A stretch of DNA of 64,000 nucleotides from JASLQO01 sp002327525 (GCA_030744435.1 JASLQO010000004.1:121792-185791), one strand, 5' to 3'. Shown: positions 44,840-54,713, counted from the stretch's first letter. Notes: generated from the letters alone by a model not told the origin. A program made the numbers and translations.

Positions 44840-46018
44840 TCACCCGGTGGCTTCGAATAGCTCCCGCCCGATCAGCATGCGCCGTATTTCACTGGTGCCC
44901 GCGCCAATTTCATAAAGCTTGGCATCACGCAGCAGGCGGCCCGCCGGAAACTCATTGACGTATCCATTACCACCCAGCGCCTGGATCGCCTCGAGTGCGA
45001 CGACCGTCGCCTTCTCCGCGGCAAACAGGATGCAACCCGCGGCGTCGAAGCGGGTGGTCTGTCCGGCATCGCATGCGTGCGCCACCGAGTAAACGTACGA
45101 GCGCGCCGCGTTCATCGTAGTGTACATGTCCGCGACCTTGCCCTGCATCAGCTGGAAGGTGCCGATGGGCTGCCCGAATTGCTTGCGTTCGTGCACGTAA
45201 GGGATCACCAGATCCAGACAGGCGCGCATGATGCCAACCGGCCCGGCTGCGAGTACCACGCGCTCGTAGTCGAGCCCACTCATCAGGATGCTCACGCCCT
45301 TTCCGACCTCACCCAGCACCTGGCTCTTCGGTACCGCACACTCCTCGAAGATCAGTTCGCAGGTATCCGAACCGCGCATGCCGAGCTTGTCGAGTTTCTG
45401 GGCAGTGCTGAATCCCACCATGTCTTTCTCGATCAGAAACGCGGTGATGCCCCTGGGGCCGAGTTCCGGGTTCACGGTGGCGTAAACCACCAACAGATCC
45501 GCACCGGGACCATTGGTAATCCACATCTTGTTACCGTTCAACACGAACACGTCACCTTCATCCCGAGCACGCAGCTTCATGCTGACGACATCCGAACCCG
45601 CACCCGTTTCGCTCATGGCCAGCGCGCCTAGATATTCTCCGCTGACGAGGCCCGGCAGATAGGCCTGTTTTTGATCTTCTGTGCCGAATCGTCGGATCTG
45701 GTTTACGCACAGGTTGGAGTGCGCACCATACGAGAGACCCACCGACGCCGACACGCGGCTGATTTCTTCCATGGCCACACAGTGCGCCAGGTAACCGAGA
45801 TCCACACCACCGTACGCTTCTTCCACGGTCATACCCAGAACGCCGAGGTCGCCGAGTGCGGGCCACAGGTCACGGGGAAATTCGTTGCGCTCGTCTATCT
45901 CCACTGCGCGCGGCGCGATCTCACGTTCGGCGAATTGACGTACGCTCTCGCGCAGGGCATCCAGGGTCTCGCCGAGGCCAAAATCGAACTCCACCATCAT
46001 TCGGTCCGTCGCTGACAA
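44840..46018 (-). CDS. liuA: Isovaleryl-CoA dehydrogenase
   Basis: A 392-residue acyl-CoA dehydrogenase for leucine breakdown, oxidising isovaleryl-CoA to 3-methylcrotonyl-CoA. The FAD-binding signature is SETGAGSDVVSMKL, and KMWITNGPGADLL follows. The catalytic Glu is in GLDYERVVLAAGP, the position that distinguishes isovaleryl- from other acyl-CoA dehydrogenases, and the C-terminal EIGAGTSEIRRMLIGRE is typical. liuD and liuB lie nearby but are separated from it by an Lrp-type gene. A second start (Met8) is possible. Confidence 0.93.
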   Translation of the reverse strand: MSATDRMMVEFDFGLGETLDALRESVRQFAEREIAPRAVEIDERNEFPRDLWPALGDLGVLGMTVEEAYGGVDLGYLAHCVAMEEISRVSASVGLSYGAHSNLCVNQIRRFGTEDQKQAYLPGLVSGEYLGALAMSETGAGSDVVSMKLRARDEGDVFVLNGNKMWITNGPGADLLVVYATVNPELGPRGITAFLIEKDMVGFSTAQKLDKLGMRGSDTCELIFEECAVPKSQVLGEVGKGVSILMSGLDYERVVLAAGPVGIMRACLDLVIPYVHERKQFGQPIGTFQLMQGKVADMYTTMNAARSYVYSVAHACDAGQTTRFDAAGCILFAAEKATVVALEAIQALGGNGYVNEFPAGRLLRDAKLYEIGAGTSEIRRMLIGRELFEATG

Positions 46019-46167
46019 CAGCAGCCATCATAGCAGCGCCCCCGCCACGACCACAGCGGCCACCGTCAATAGCAGCATGACATCACGACATCTTCAGGAC
46101 AGAAGGATGTGTATCCTTATCCCGTTGAGATTATGATATATATCCTACATATAAGTGAATATTGAGG

Positions 46168-46632
46168 ATGATCAATCTAGACAGCTTTGACCGCAAGATT
46201 CTCCGCGAACTGCAGGCCAACGCCGATCTGTCCATGCAGGATCTCGGCGAGCGCGTGGGCCTGTCGCACACACCCTGCTGGCGGCGCGTCAAAAGGCTTC
46301 AGGAGCAGCGCATCATCCGACGTGCGGTGACGCTGCTCGACCCGGATCAACTGAACTTGAGCGTTAACGTGTTCGTCCACGTGACGCTCAAGGGTCACCA
46401 GAACAACGCGCTCAGCCGTTTCGAGGAAGCGGTAGTGGACGTAGACGAGATCGTGGAATGTTATACGGTTTCCGGGGAGAAGGATTTTCTGCTGCGCGTG
46501 GTTGTGGAAGATGTAGCGGCCTATGAACGCCTGCTGAAGCACACGTTGGTGCACCTGCCGGAAGTCGCAAACCTGAGCTCGACCTTCGCACTGCGCCGCG
46601 TCAAGTACACCACGGAGTTACCGCTCCTCTGA
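46168..46632 (+). CDS. Lrp/AsnC-family transcriptional regulator
   Basis: A 154-residue regulator. The N-terminal helix-turn-helix (FDRKILRELQANADLSMQDL through GLSHTPCWRRVKRL) is followed by the RAM ligand-binding domain (VECYTVSGEKDFLLRVVV). It lies between divergent liuA and convergent liuD, so it probably controls isovalerate/leucine catabolism and senses a branched-chain amino acid. The ATG has GAGG three bases upstream. The AT-rich spacer before it contains GGATGTGTATCC and GATATATATCC, possible sites for autoregulation. Confidence 0.92.
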   Translation: MINLDSFDRKILRELQANADLSMQDLGERVGLSHTPCWRRVKRLQEQRIIRRAVTLLDPDQLNLSVNVFVHVTLKGHQNNALSRFEEAVVDVDEIVECYTVSGEKDFLLRVVVEDVAAYERLLKHTLVHLPEVANLSSTFALRRVKYTTELPLL

Positions 46633-46634
46633 GG

Positions 46635-48572
46635 TCAGTCCCGGTTTTCGAGCACGATCAATTCCGCGTGTTCTTGCACGCGCTGACCCGGGACGCATTT
46701 TACTTCCTTCACAGTTCCCCCTTCAGGCGCCGTGATGGTGTGCTCCATTTTCATGGCCTCGAGCACGACCAACACCTGCCCCTGAGATACACGCTCCCCG
46801 GCCGCAACGGCAACATTGACCACCTCCCCGGGCATCGGCGCCTCGATACGCCCTGAAGCAGTCAGGCCACCCACATCGCTGTTCACCACGTCCGTCAGCA
46901 GCTCGAACGTCAGCGTAGCTCCGTCTCGCATCAGGTAGACCCGGCCATCATGCAATGCCCAGCCAAAGCGGAACTGCCGCACGCCGAGGTCCACCGTCGC
47001 CGCCTCCCCGCACGCAGCGAGCACGTTGAGCGCGATGGCATCGCCACCGTCCACCTTCACATCGTGTTCGCTAAGCAGCACATCGCGCCGTTGCTTCCCG
47101 AGCTTGAGTCCCACGCGCGTGCGCGGTGGCAAGTTCAACCGCCACCCGCCGATATCCGACCACGGACCCTCTTCCGCAGAATTCGCCAACCTGATCGCCG
47201 CGAGTGCTGCGAGGCACCAGTCTTCGTCGGTAACCGGCGTGAGCAACTCATCATGTATGTCCTGCGCCACGCGCGTGGTGTATTCGCCACCAACGAAGGA
47301 TGGGTGATCGAGCAGGGCACGCAGATAACCGAGGTTGTGCTCGACACCCGCCACACGGCTGCGTGAGAGCGCATTGACCAGACTGCGGCGGGCATCCTCA
47401 CGCGTCTCTCCGTGAGCGATGAGTTTTGCTAGCATGGGATCATAGTGCACACTCACCCGGTCACCTTCGCGCACACCGCTGTCGAGGCGGATACCTTCCG
47501 CGATATGGAAACGCACCAGCTGCCCCGTCGACGGAAGAAATCGCCGCACGGGGTTTTCGGCATAAAGACGCACCTCGATGGCATGCCCGCCAATCGACAA
47601 CGCACCAAGTTCGAGCGCCTCGCCCGCCGCCACCCGCAACTGCCATTCCACCAGGTCGAGACCCGTAATCGCCTCGGTGACGGGATGCTCCACCTGCAAG
47701 CGCGTGTTCATCTCCATGAAGAAGAACTCCTCACCTTCTGCGATGAACTCGACCGTCCCTGCCCCCACGTAATCGATGGCGCGTGCCGCGGTTAGCGCTG
47801 CCTCTCCAAGCTGTTCGCGCAGATCCGGTGTCACGCCCGGACCCGGCGCCTCCTCGATCACTTTCTGATGCCGGCGTTGCACGGAACAATCTCGCTCGAA
47901 CAGGTGCAACATCCGACCGTGTGTGTCGCCAATGATCTGCACCTCGAGGTGTTTCGGTGCAGCGAGGTATCGTTCCAACAAAACACGATCGTCTCCGAAG
48001 GCGGCCGCCGCCTCCCGGCGTGCACCTTCAAGCGCACGAGCGAACCCGTCGTGCTCGTTTACGAGCCGCATACCCTTACCGCCGCCACCAGCCGACGCCT
48101 TGATCAGCAATGGATAACCCACTTCGGCGGCGGCATCTGCGAGCACCCGGGCATCCTGATCATCACCCTGGTAGCCGGGTACGACCGGCGTACCAGCAGC
48201 GCTCACTAGCCGCTTGGCCTCGATTTTCGAACCCATGGTGCGGATGGCCGCACCCGATGGACCGACAAACACCACGCCGGCATTCTCGCAGGCATCCGCG
48301 AATACATCGTTTTCCGAGAGAAACCCATAACCCGGGTGAATAGCCCGCGCACCACTGGCCTTTGCTACCGCCAGCACCTTGCCGATGTCCAGATAGCTGT
48401 GCAGCGCGGGCGCGGGTCCGATGAGATGGGCTTCGTCCGCCATTTCCACGTGCCTGGCATTTGCGTCCGCTTCCGAATACACCGCGATGCTGCGCATGCC
48501 CAGTCTTCGTACAGTACGCGCGATGCGGCAAGCGATTTCACCCCGGTTGGCGATCAATACAGACTCAAACAC
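46635..48572 (-). CDS. liuD: Methylcrotonyl-CoA carboxylase, biotin-containing alpha subunit
   Basis: A 645-residue biotin carboxylase-carrier protein. The N-terminal carboxylase domain (FESVLIANRGEIACRIART) contains the ATP-grasp motif ASAGGGGKGMRLV and the catalytic EMNTRLQVEHPVTE. The C-terminal biotinyl domain carries VLEAMKMEHTITAPEGG with the biotinylated Lys about 35 residues from the end. With the beta subunit it carboxylates 3-methylcrotonyl-CoA. It ends two bases from the stop of the convergent Lrp gene and starts 33 bases after liuB. Confidence 0.94.
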   Translation of the reverse strand: MFESVLIANRGEIACRIARTVRRLGMRSIAVYSEADANARHVEMADEAHLIGPAPALHSYLDIGKVLAVAKASGARAIHPGYGFLSENDVFADACENAGVVFVGPSGAAIRTMGSKIEAKRLVSAAGTPVVPGYQGDDQDARVLADAAAEVGYPLLIKASAGGGGKGMRLVNEHDGFARALEGARREAAAAFGDDRVLLERYLAAPKHLEVQIIGDTHGRMLHLFERDCSVQRRHQKVIEEAPGPGVTPDLREQLGEAALTAARAIDYVGAGTVEFIAEGEEFFFMEMNTRLQVEHPVTEAITGLDLVEWQLRVAAGEALELGALSIGGHAIEVRLYAENPVRRFLPSTGQLVRFHIAEGIRLDSGVREGDRVSVHYDPMLAKLIAHGETREDARRSLVNALSRSRVAGVEHNLGYLRALLDHPSFVGGEYTTRVAQDIHDELLTPVTDEDWCLAALAAIRLANSAEEGPWSDIGGWRLNLPPRTRVGLKLGKQRRDVLLSEHDVKVDGGDAIALNVLAACGEAATVDLGVRQFRFGWALHDGRVYLMRDGATLTFELLTDVVNSDVGGLTASGRIEAPMPGEVVNVAVAAGERVSQGQVLVVLEAMKMEHTITAPEGGTVKEVKCVPGQRVQEHAELIVLENRD

Positions 48573-48605
48573 TCAAGCTACTCCTGTGCCCTGCTCGTGG
48601 TTCAC

Positions 48606-50216
48606 CTACATCCTGAAAATGCCGAAAGCGGAATCGCCCTGTACCGGTTCGCGGCAGGTCATGGCAAGCGCCAACCCGAGCACCCGGCGCGTATCCGACG
48701 GCGCAATCACCCCGTCGTCCCAGAGCCGTGCGCTCGCATAGTAGGGGTGTCCCTGAGCATCGTACTGGGCGCGGATGCTGTTCATAAACCCGGTCCGTTC
48801 CTCCTCCGGCCAGGTCTCCCCGCGAGCATGAAGCGCATCATCGCGCACGGTGGCGAGCACATGAGCGGCCTGCTCACCACCCATTACCGAAATGCGCGCG
48901 TTAGGCCAGGTCCACAGGAAGCGCGCGTCGTAGGAGCGCCCGCACATCGCGTAGTTACCCGCGCCGTGTGACCCGCCAATCACCACCGTCAGTTTGGGTA
49001 CCCGGGCACAGGCCACGGCCGTCACCATCTTCGCCCCGTCTTTCGCGATGCCCTGGTTTTCGTACTTACGCCCCACCATGAAGCCCGTGATGTTCTGCAG
49101 GAACAGCAGCGGAATACCGCGGCGGTCTGCGAGCTGGATGAAATGTGCTCCTTTGAGTGCCGATTCCGAGAAGAGGATGCCGTTGTTGGCGAGAATCGCC
49201 ACCGGCATGCCTTCGATATGCGCGTAGCCGCACACCAGCGTGTCGCCGTACAGTGCTTTGAATTCATGGAATTCGGATCCGTCGACGAGACGCGCGATCA
49301 CCTCGCGCACATCGAAGGGCGTGCGTGTGTCCATCGGCATCACGCCATAGAGCTCTTCTGGATCGTACTTCGGCGCCAATGGCGCGCGAGTCTCGACAGT
49401 GGGGCGAAAGCGCTGGTGTCCGGTGGCAATGATTTCGCGCGCCAGCACCAGTGCGTGCTCGTCGTTCACCGCCAGGTAATCTGTGACGCCGGAGGTGCGA
49501 CTATGTACATCGCCGCCGCCGAGGCTCTCGGCATCCACCTCTTCTCCCGTCGCCGCCTTCACCAGCGGCGGGCCTCCGAGAAATATCGTGCCCTGATTAC
49601 GCACGATGATGCTCTGGTCACACATCGCGGGCACGTATGCGCCACCGGCCGTACAAGAACCCATCACCACGGCTACTTGCGGAATGCCGGCGGCCGACAT
49701 GTTCGCCTGGTTGTAGAAAATGCGTCCAAAGTGATGCCGGTCCGGGAACACCTCGTTCTGCATGGGCAGGAAGGCACCGCCGGAGTCCACCAGATAGATG
49801 CACGGCAGGCTGTTCTCTATAGCCACTTCCTGCGCACGCAGATGTTTCTTCACCGTAATGGGGTAGTAGGTGCCGCCCTTGACCGTCGCGTCATTGGCGA
49901 CGATGACACAGAGTTCACCCGACACGCGCCCAACACCCGTGATAATGCCGCCCCCGGGTACGTGGTCATCGTACAGTTCGTGCCCGGCGAGCTGTCCCAG
50001 CTCGAGAAAGGGCGCACCGGGATCTATCAAGCGCTCGACCCTCTCCCGTGGCAGCAACTTTCCCCGGGCCTCGTGGCGGTCACGAGAGCGTTGATCCCCA
50101 CCGAGCGCTATCTCGGCCGTTAGTTCGCGCAGATTCTCCATCAGATCGCGGTGATGAGCCGCGTTTCCCACAAACGCGTCGCTTCGGGTGTCTACTTTGC
50201 TTAACAGCACTGCCAT
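48606..50216 (-). CDS. liuB: Methylcrotonyl-CoA carboxylase, carboxyltransferase beta subunit
   Basis: A 536-residue crotonase-fold carboxyltransferase. Key segments are ANDATVKGGTYYPITVKKHL, LVDSGGAFLPMQNEVFPD, MGSCTAGGAYVPAMCDQSII and SHGAGNYAMCGRSYDARFLW. All are characteristic of the methylcrotonyl-CoA type rather than propionyl-CoA carboxylase. It pairs with liuD. The expected liuC (methylglutaconyl-CoA hydratase) and liuE (HMG-CoA lyase) do not appear in this window. Upstream lies a transaminase gene on the same strand, 143 bases away. Confidence 0.94.
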   Translation of the reverse strand: MAVLLSKVDTRSDAFVGNAAHHRDLMENLRELTAEIALGGDQRSRDRHEARGKLLPRERVERLIDPGAPFLELGQLAGHELYDDHVPGGGIITGVGRVSGELCVIVANDATVKGGTYYPITVKKHLRAQEVAIENSLPCIYLVDSGGAFLPMQNEVFPDRHHFGRIFYNQANMSAAGIPQVAVVMGSCTAGGAYVPAMCDQSIIVRNQGTIFLGGPPLVKAATGEEVDAESLGGGDVHSRTSGVTDYLAVNDEHALVLAREIIATGHQRFRPTVETRAPLAPKYDPEELYGVMPMDTRTPFDVREVIARLVDGSEFHEFKALYGDTLVCGYAHIEGMPVAILANNGILFSESALKGAHFIQLADRRGIPLLFLQNITGFMVGRKYENQGIAKDGAKMVTAVACARVPKLTVVIGGSHGAGNYAMCGRSYDARFLWTWPNARISVMGGEQAAHVLATVRDDALHARGETWPEEERTGFMNSIRAQYDAQGHPYYASARLWDDGVIAPSDTRRVLGLALAMTCREPVQGDSAFGIFRM

Positions 50217-50359
50217 AGCGCTTCCTCAGACGTATTTCGGCTAGTCCAGCCATCACCTGGCTGCTTCCACATGCTTGCGTTTAACCTCTCGCTCGGCGAT
50301 GCCGTCTTCCATGAGGGCGCGCATTCTACCCTCCCGGAACCACAGGAGCGATTTGCTTT

Positions 50360-51745
50360 TCAACGCACCCAGTTGAGTGTTTCGTCCAGGGCTGTTTCGA
50401 ACTTGCTGAACAGTTCGTCCACCTGACGCTCGGTAATGATCAGCGGCGGGCACAGCGCGATGACGTCCCCCATGTTGCGGATGATCAGGCCGTGATGCTC
50501 GGCACGCTCCACCACCCTTGCCGCCACCCCCTTCGCCGCCGGGAAGGAAGCCCGAGTGTCCTTGTCGGCCACGATTTCCGCACCGCCGATGAGGCCCGCT
50601 CCCCGAGCGTCGCCCACCAGCGGATGCTCCGCGAGACCGGCAAGACGCTCCTGAAAGACCTCCCCGACCCTGGCGGCATGCCCGAACAGGTCGCGCTCTT
50701 CCATCAACTCGAGATTGCGCAGGGCAACCGCGGCGCATACCGGGTGCCCCGAGTAGGTGAATCCATGACCGAAGTTGCCGACCTCAGCCGCCTGCTCGAC
50801 GAACGGCTCGTACATGTATTCCGGAATCAGCACCGCTGACAGCGGTAGATAGGCAGACGACACCGCCTTGGCCACGCTCATGGTAGCGGGCCTGATGCCC
50901 ACGGTCTGGGCGCCGAAGGCATTGCCCGTGCGCCCGAAGCCACAGATCACCTCGTCGTCGATGAAGAGAATGTCGTACCGGTCGAGTACCGCCTGTACTT
51001 TTTCGTAATAGCCCGCAGGGGGCACGATTACACCGCCCGCGCCCATGATCGGCTCGGCGATGAACGCTGCAATTGTATCCGGATCTTCGCGCTTGATGAG
51101 ATCCTCCAGATTGCCGACCAGGCGTTCGACGAACTGTGCCTGGCTCTCGGCACCCTCGGCATCGCGATAGTAGTGCGGTCGGTCGGTGTGCAGCACCCGC
51201 GCCATCGGTAGGTCGAAGTGCTTGTGGAAGGGCGGCAATCCGGTCAGCGATCCGGAGGCAATGGTCACGCCGTGATAGCCCCCGATGCGGCTGATGATCT
51301 TCTTCTTCTCGGGCTGACCGATGGCGTTATGGTAGTACCACATCAGCTTGATCTGGGTGTCATTGGCGTCGCTGCCCGACAGCCCATAGAACACCCGGCC
51401 CGCATCAAACGGCGCCATTGCCTTCAGCTTTTCGCCGAGCAGGATGCTGGGTTCGTTGGACTTACCCGCGAACAACTGCGAGTAGCACAGCTCCCTCATC
51501 TGGTCCGCCGCGACCCGGGCGAGTTCTTCCTCACCGTAACCCAGCGCCGTGCACCACAAACCCGCCATCCCTTCCAGATACTGCTTGCCCTGGCTGTCCC
51601 AGATGTATACACCCTGGGCCTGCTTCAGCACCGTCGGGCCTTTCTCGCGGTGTAGTTTGAGATTGGTCGTCGGGTGCAGCAGGTGTTCCAGGTCTTTCGC
51701 TTCCAGCGAACCAGGTGGAAACTCGTTGTGCAGCGGATCGGTCAC
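50360..51745 (-). CDS. Class III omega-aminotransferase
   Basis: A 461-residue PLP enzyme of the omega-amino-acid:pyruvate / putrescine-type aminotransferase group. Markers are GLWCTALGYGEEEL at the N-terminus, IGGYHGVTIASGSLTGLP, FIAEPIMGAGGVIVPP, FIDDEVICGFGRTG and the catalytic Lys in SVAKAVSSAYLPLSAV. It transfers an amino group to pyruvate, making alanine, from an amine or omega-amino acid that cannot be named. The next gene is alanine dehydrogenase, which would recycle the alanine to pyruvate and ammonia. Confidence 0.9.
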   Translation of the reverse strand: MTDPLHNEFPPGSLEAKDLEHLLHPTTNLKLHREKGPTVLKQAQGVYIWDSQGKQYLEGMAGLWCTALGYGEEELARVAADQMRELCYSQLFAGKSNEPSILLGEKLKAMAPFDAGRVFYGLSGSDANDTQIKLMWYYHNAIGQPEKKKIISRIGGYHGVTIASGSLTGLPPFHKHFDLPMARVLHTDRPHYYRDAEGAESQAQFVERLVGNLEDLIKREDPDTIAAFIAEPIMGAGGVIVPPAGYYEKVQAVLDRYDILFIDDEVICGFGRTGNAFGAQTVGIRPATMSVAKAVSSAYLPLSAVLIPEYMYEPFVEQAAEVGNFGHGFTYSGHPVCAAVALRNLELMEERDLFGHAARVGEVFQERLAGLAEHPLVGDARGAGLIGGAEIVADKDTRASFPAAKGVAARVVERAEHHGLIIRNMGDVIALCPPLIITERQVDELFSKFETALDETLNWVR

Positions 51746-51838
51746 TCGGCTCTCCCTATTTGCATGCGCTCAGGCAGGGCCAACAACCCTACCCGGTCCT
51801 GACCGGCAACGGTAGGAGGCAGCGGCGCGGTGAGGCGA

Positions 51839-52939
51839 TCAGGCGGCGGCCGGCATACACCTCAGCCCAAGTGCGTCGGCGACCTTCTCGTGACGTACCA
51901 TGCCGCGATGCACGTTCAGGCCGTTGGCGAAGTCGGGATCGAGGTCGAATGCCCGCTTCCATCCATGTTTGGACAGTGCGTGCACGTACGGCAAGGTGAC
52001 ATTGTTGAGCGCAAGTGCCGCGGTTCTGGCCACAGCGCCCGGCATATTGGTCACGCAGTAGTGCACGACACCTTCCTCGACATACATCGGATCGTCGTGC
52101 GTCGTCGGCCGGCTGGTCTCGAAACACCCGCCCTGATCGATGGAAATATCCACCATGGCCGCACCCTTTTTCATCTGCCGGACCATGTCCCGGGTAACCA
52201 GTTTCGGAGCAGCAGCACCTGGGATGAGTACAGAGCCGATGACGAGATCGGCTTCCAGTACCGCTTCTCGCACGGCTTGCTCGGATGCCATGAGCACTTT
52301 CGCACGGCCCTCGAACTGCTCGGAGAGCCACCGCAGGCGGGCGACGGATTTGTCTAGCACTGTGACATCGGCCTGCAGTCCCACCGCCATCTGTGCGGCG
52401 TTGGTACCGGCAACCCCACCGCCGAGAACCACGACCTTGCCGGGGGCCACTCCCGGAACGCCGCCCAGCAGGACACCCCGCCCACCACTCGCTCGTTGCA
52501 GAGCGACCGCGCCAACCTGAACCGACATACGCCCTGCGACCTCGCTCATCGGTGTGAGCAGCGGCAGCCCGCCCTCGGCCGCGGTGACGGTTTCATAGGC
52601 GATCGCCGTGACACCGGAGCGCATGAGCGCCTCTGTTTGAGCACGATCGGCGGCAAGATGCAGATAGGTGAAAAGTACCTGTCCTCGACGCAGGCGCTCT
52701 ATCTCCGGCAGCTGCGGCTCCTTCACCTTCACCACCAGCTCGGCGGCGAAAACATCCTCCACAACACCGATGTCAGCACCGGCGTCTCGATAGTCCTCAT
52801 TACTGAAACCGATACCGACACCCGCATCCTGCTCGACCATGATCGCGTGGCCGGCGCTGCTGAGTTCCTGCACGGAGCAGGGTGTGAGACCCACCCGATA
52901 CTCGTGCACCTTGATTTCCTTCGGTACGCCAATGCGCAT
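51839..52939 (-). CDS. ald: Alanine dehydrogenase
   Basis: A 366-residue NAD-dependent enzyme interconverting alanine and pyruvate plus ammonia. Typical segments are MRIGVPKEIKVHEYRVGLTP with the substrate Arg, the catalytic Lys in VVKVKEPQLPE, the catalytic His in LFTYLHLAAD and the nucleotide-binding motif VVVLGGGVAGTNAAQMAVGL. Length is normal. It is divergent from an Lrp/AsnC gene, 90 bases away, the classical ald/aldR arrangement, and likely induced by alanine. Confidence 0.95.
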   Translation of the reverse strand: MRIGVPKEIKVHEYRVGLTPCSVQELSSAGHAIMVEQDAGVGIGFSNEDYRDAGADIGVVEDVFAAELVVKVKEPQLPEIERLRRGQVLFTYLHLAADRAQTEALMRSGVTAIAYETVTAAEGGLPLLTPMSEVAGRMSVQVGAVALQRASGGRGVLLGGVPGVAPGKVVVLGGGVAGTNAAQMAVGLQADVTVLDKSVARLRWLSEQFEGRAKVLMASEQAVREAVLEADLVIGSVLIPGAAAPKLVTRDMVRQMKKGAAMVDISIDQGGCFETSRPTTHDDPMYVEEGVVHYCVTNMPGAVARTAALALNNVTLPYVHALSKHGWKRAFDLDPDFANGLNVHRGMVRHEKVADALGLRCMPAAA

Positions 52940-53029
52940 GATGGTCCTCGCACGTCGCGCTTCTGATCCGCATACACTACGTCAAGGGTCACGACAGCCA
53001 CTTGCAAAATACGTATCGAATAGCGCACT

Positions 53030-53542
53030 ATGCACAAGAATTCCGCGGAAATTCACATGATAGCGCAAGAATACTCCAATCTGGACAGAATTGACCGTGC
53101 AATCCTCCACGAGATTCAGCTCGATGCACGCCTCTCGAATTCCGCCCTCTCCGGTCGCGTGAATCTGTCCGAGTCCGCCTGCCTGCGGCGTGTCAGACGG
53201 CTCGAACAATCCGGCATGATTCGCGCTTATGTGGGTCTCGTTGATCAGTCGAGCGCAGGCTACCCAGACAACGTATTCGTGCAGATCACGCTCAACAGCC
53301 AGCAGCAGGATGATCTGGCGGCGTTCGAGGCGGCGGTCAGGCAACTCCCGGAGGTCATGGAATGCCATCTGATGTCGGGCGAGGCGGACTACCTGCTGCG
53401 CGTCATCGTAAGCGATGCGCGCGACTACGAACGCATCCACTCACAACATCTGACCCGCCTGCCCGGAGTCAACCGCGTACAGTCGAGCTTCGCGCTCCGG
53501 ACAGTAACAAAGAAAACCGAGATCCCGGTGCGCGAGAGCTGA
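53030..53542 (+). CDS. Lrp/AsnC-family regulator of ald
   Basis: A 170-residue regulator with an N-terminal helix-turn-helix (DRAILHEIQLDARLSNSALS, NLSESACLRRVRRLEQSGMI) and a RAM domain (VMECHLMSGEADYLLRVIV). Placement head-to-head with ald points to an AldR-type activator that senses alanine, by analogy with known ald/aldR pairs. The start is uncertain by nine residues: a second Met gives a closer family N-terminus. Confidence 0.9.
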   Translation: MHKNSAEIHMIAQEYSNLDRIDRAILHEIQLDARLSNSALSGRVNLSESACLRRVRRLEQSGMIRAYVGLVDQSSAGYPDNVFVQITLNSQQQDDLAAFEAAVRQLPEVMECHLMSGEADYLLRVIVSDARDYERIHSQHLTRLPGVNRVQSSFALRTVTKKTEIPVRES

Positions 53543-53657
53543 CCCGCCGGGATCAGCCTATCGATTCGCACATAGTTCGGACTGTGGCACAACGTCTTTG
53601 CGGGCGAAAACCCGCACGCGGCATGTATGCTTGGGATCACCTCAATCGGAGAGAGAA

Positions 53658-54713
53658 ATGGAGTACAGCATCGCGCTGGCGTCGGAAGTCGACTCCTGGC
53701 GCTGGGTAGTGCGGGCCGAGGAACTGGGATTCTCCACCGCCTGGTTCTATGACACACAGCTGCTCAATCCCGACGTCTTCGTCTGCATGGCACTGGCCGC
53801 CCACCACACGGATCGTATCCGTCTGGGCACGGGTGTCCTGGTACCTTCGAACCGTATCGAGCCGGTAACCGCCAACGCCCTGGCATCCCTGAACAAACTC
53901 GCGCCCGGACGCATCGACTTCGGGGTCGGTACGGGGTTTACGGCCCGGCGCACCATGGGCCTCGGTGCGATGACGCTGGCCCGAGTGCGCACTTACATCG
54001 AGCGGGTGCAGACGCTACTTCGCGGCGAAGTGGTCGACTGGGACTTCGAAGGTGAAGAGCATAAGATCGCATTCCTGAATCCGGACCTCGGACTCATCAA
54101 CATCGAGGACGATATTGCCCTGTGGCTCTCCGCATTCGGCCCGAAGTCCCAACAACTGGTCGCCGCCCTCGGCGCCGGATGGATCAACTTTGCCGCCACA
54201 CAGGGCGCTGCCGGGAGCCTTGCGCGTATGCAGCAGATCTGGCGCGATGCCGGTCGGTCCGATCATACACTTGCCACGAACCTGTTCACGATGGGCGCTG
54301 TGCTCACCGGAAACACGACAGAAGACGAAGCCCGCCTCATGGCGCAGGGCGGACCGTTCACATCGGTGATGTTCCACAACTTCGCCGACGAAATGGGTGC
54401 CATGGGCAGTGCCATACCGGATGGCCCGCTCGCCGAGCCGCTTGCAAGCTACCTTGAGGTGCACGCCGGTTACGAACCCGCGGATGCGAAGTATCTGCAC
54501 AACCATCGCGGCCACCTGATGTTCGTGCGCCCGGAAGAACGACACATCACGCCGGATCTGGTGCGTGCGACGTCGATGAGCGGTACCGCGAATGAGCTGG
54601 TGGCACAGCTGCGGACGTTACGCGACGCCGGCTATGGGCAGGTGACCATACAGCTGGTGCATGGCCACGAGGCCGCCATCGAGGACTGGGCTGCTGTGTT
54701 AAGAGCCGTGTAG
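53658..54713 (+). CDS. LLM-class flavin-dependent oxidoreductase
   Basis: A 351-residue luciferase-like TIM-barrel flavoprotein of the F420/FMN-dependent group. Motifs are SIALASEVDSWRWVVRAEEL, FYDTQLLNPDVFVCMALAA, RIRLGTGVLVPSNRIEP and the phosphate-binding GRIDFGVGTGFTARRTMG. It is intact, unlike the LLM gene near 18 kb, and belongs to a different subgroup. The ATG has a GGAGAGAGA ribosome-binding site. The substrate and the cofactor choice (FMN or F420) cannot be told. Confidence 0.88.
   Translation: MEYSIALASEVDSWRWVVRAEELGFSTAWFYDTQLLNPDVFVCMALAAHHTDRIRLGTGVLVPSNRIEPVTANALASLNKLAPGRIDFGVGTGFTARRTMGLGAMTLARVRTYIERVQTLLRGEVVDWDFEGEEHKIAFLNPDLGLINIEDDIALWLSAFGPKSQQLVAALGAGWINFAATQGAAGSLARMQQIWRDAGRSDHTLATNLFTMGAVLTGNTTEDEARLMAQGGPFTSVMFHNFADEMGAMGSAIPDGPLAEPLASYLEVHAGYEPADAKYLHNHRGHLMFVRPEERHITPDLVRATSMSGTANELVAQLRTLRDAGYGQVTIQLVHGHEAAIEDWAAVLRAV

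Noticed and set aside
43839..44915. A 358-codon plus-strand frame across comM and cytochrome c5
   Set aside because: It is out of frame with comM, has no family sequence, and crosses two well-supported genes.
49143..50123. A 326-codon plus-strand frame opposite liuB
   Set aside because: It is a shadow of liuB; the carboxyltransferase motifs are on the minus strand.
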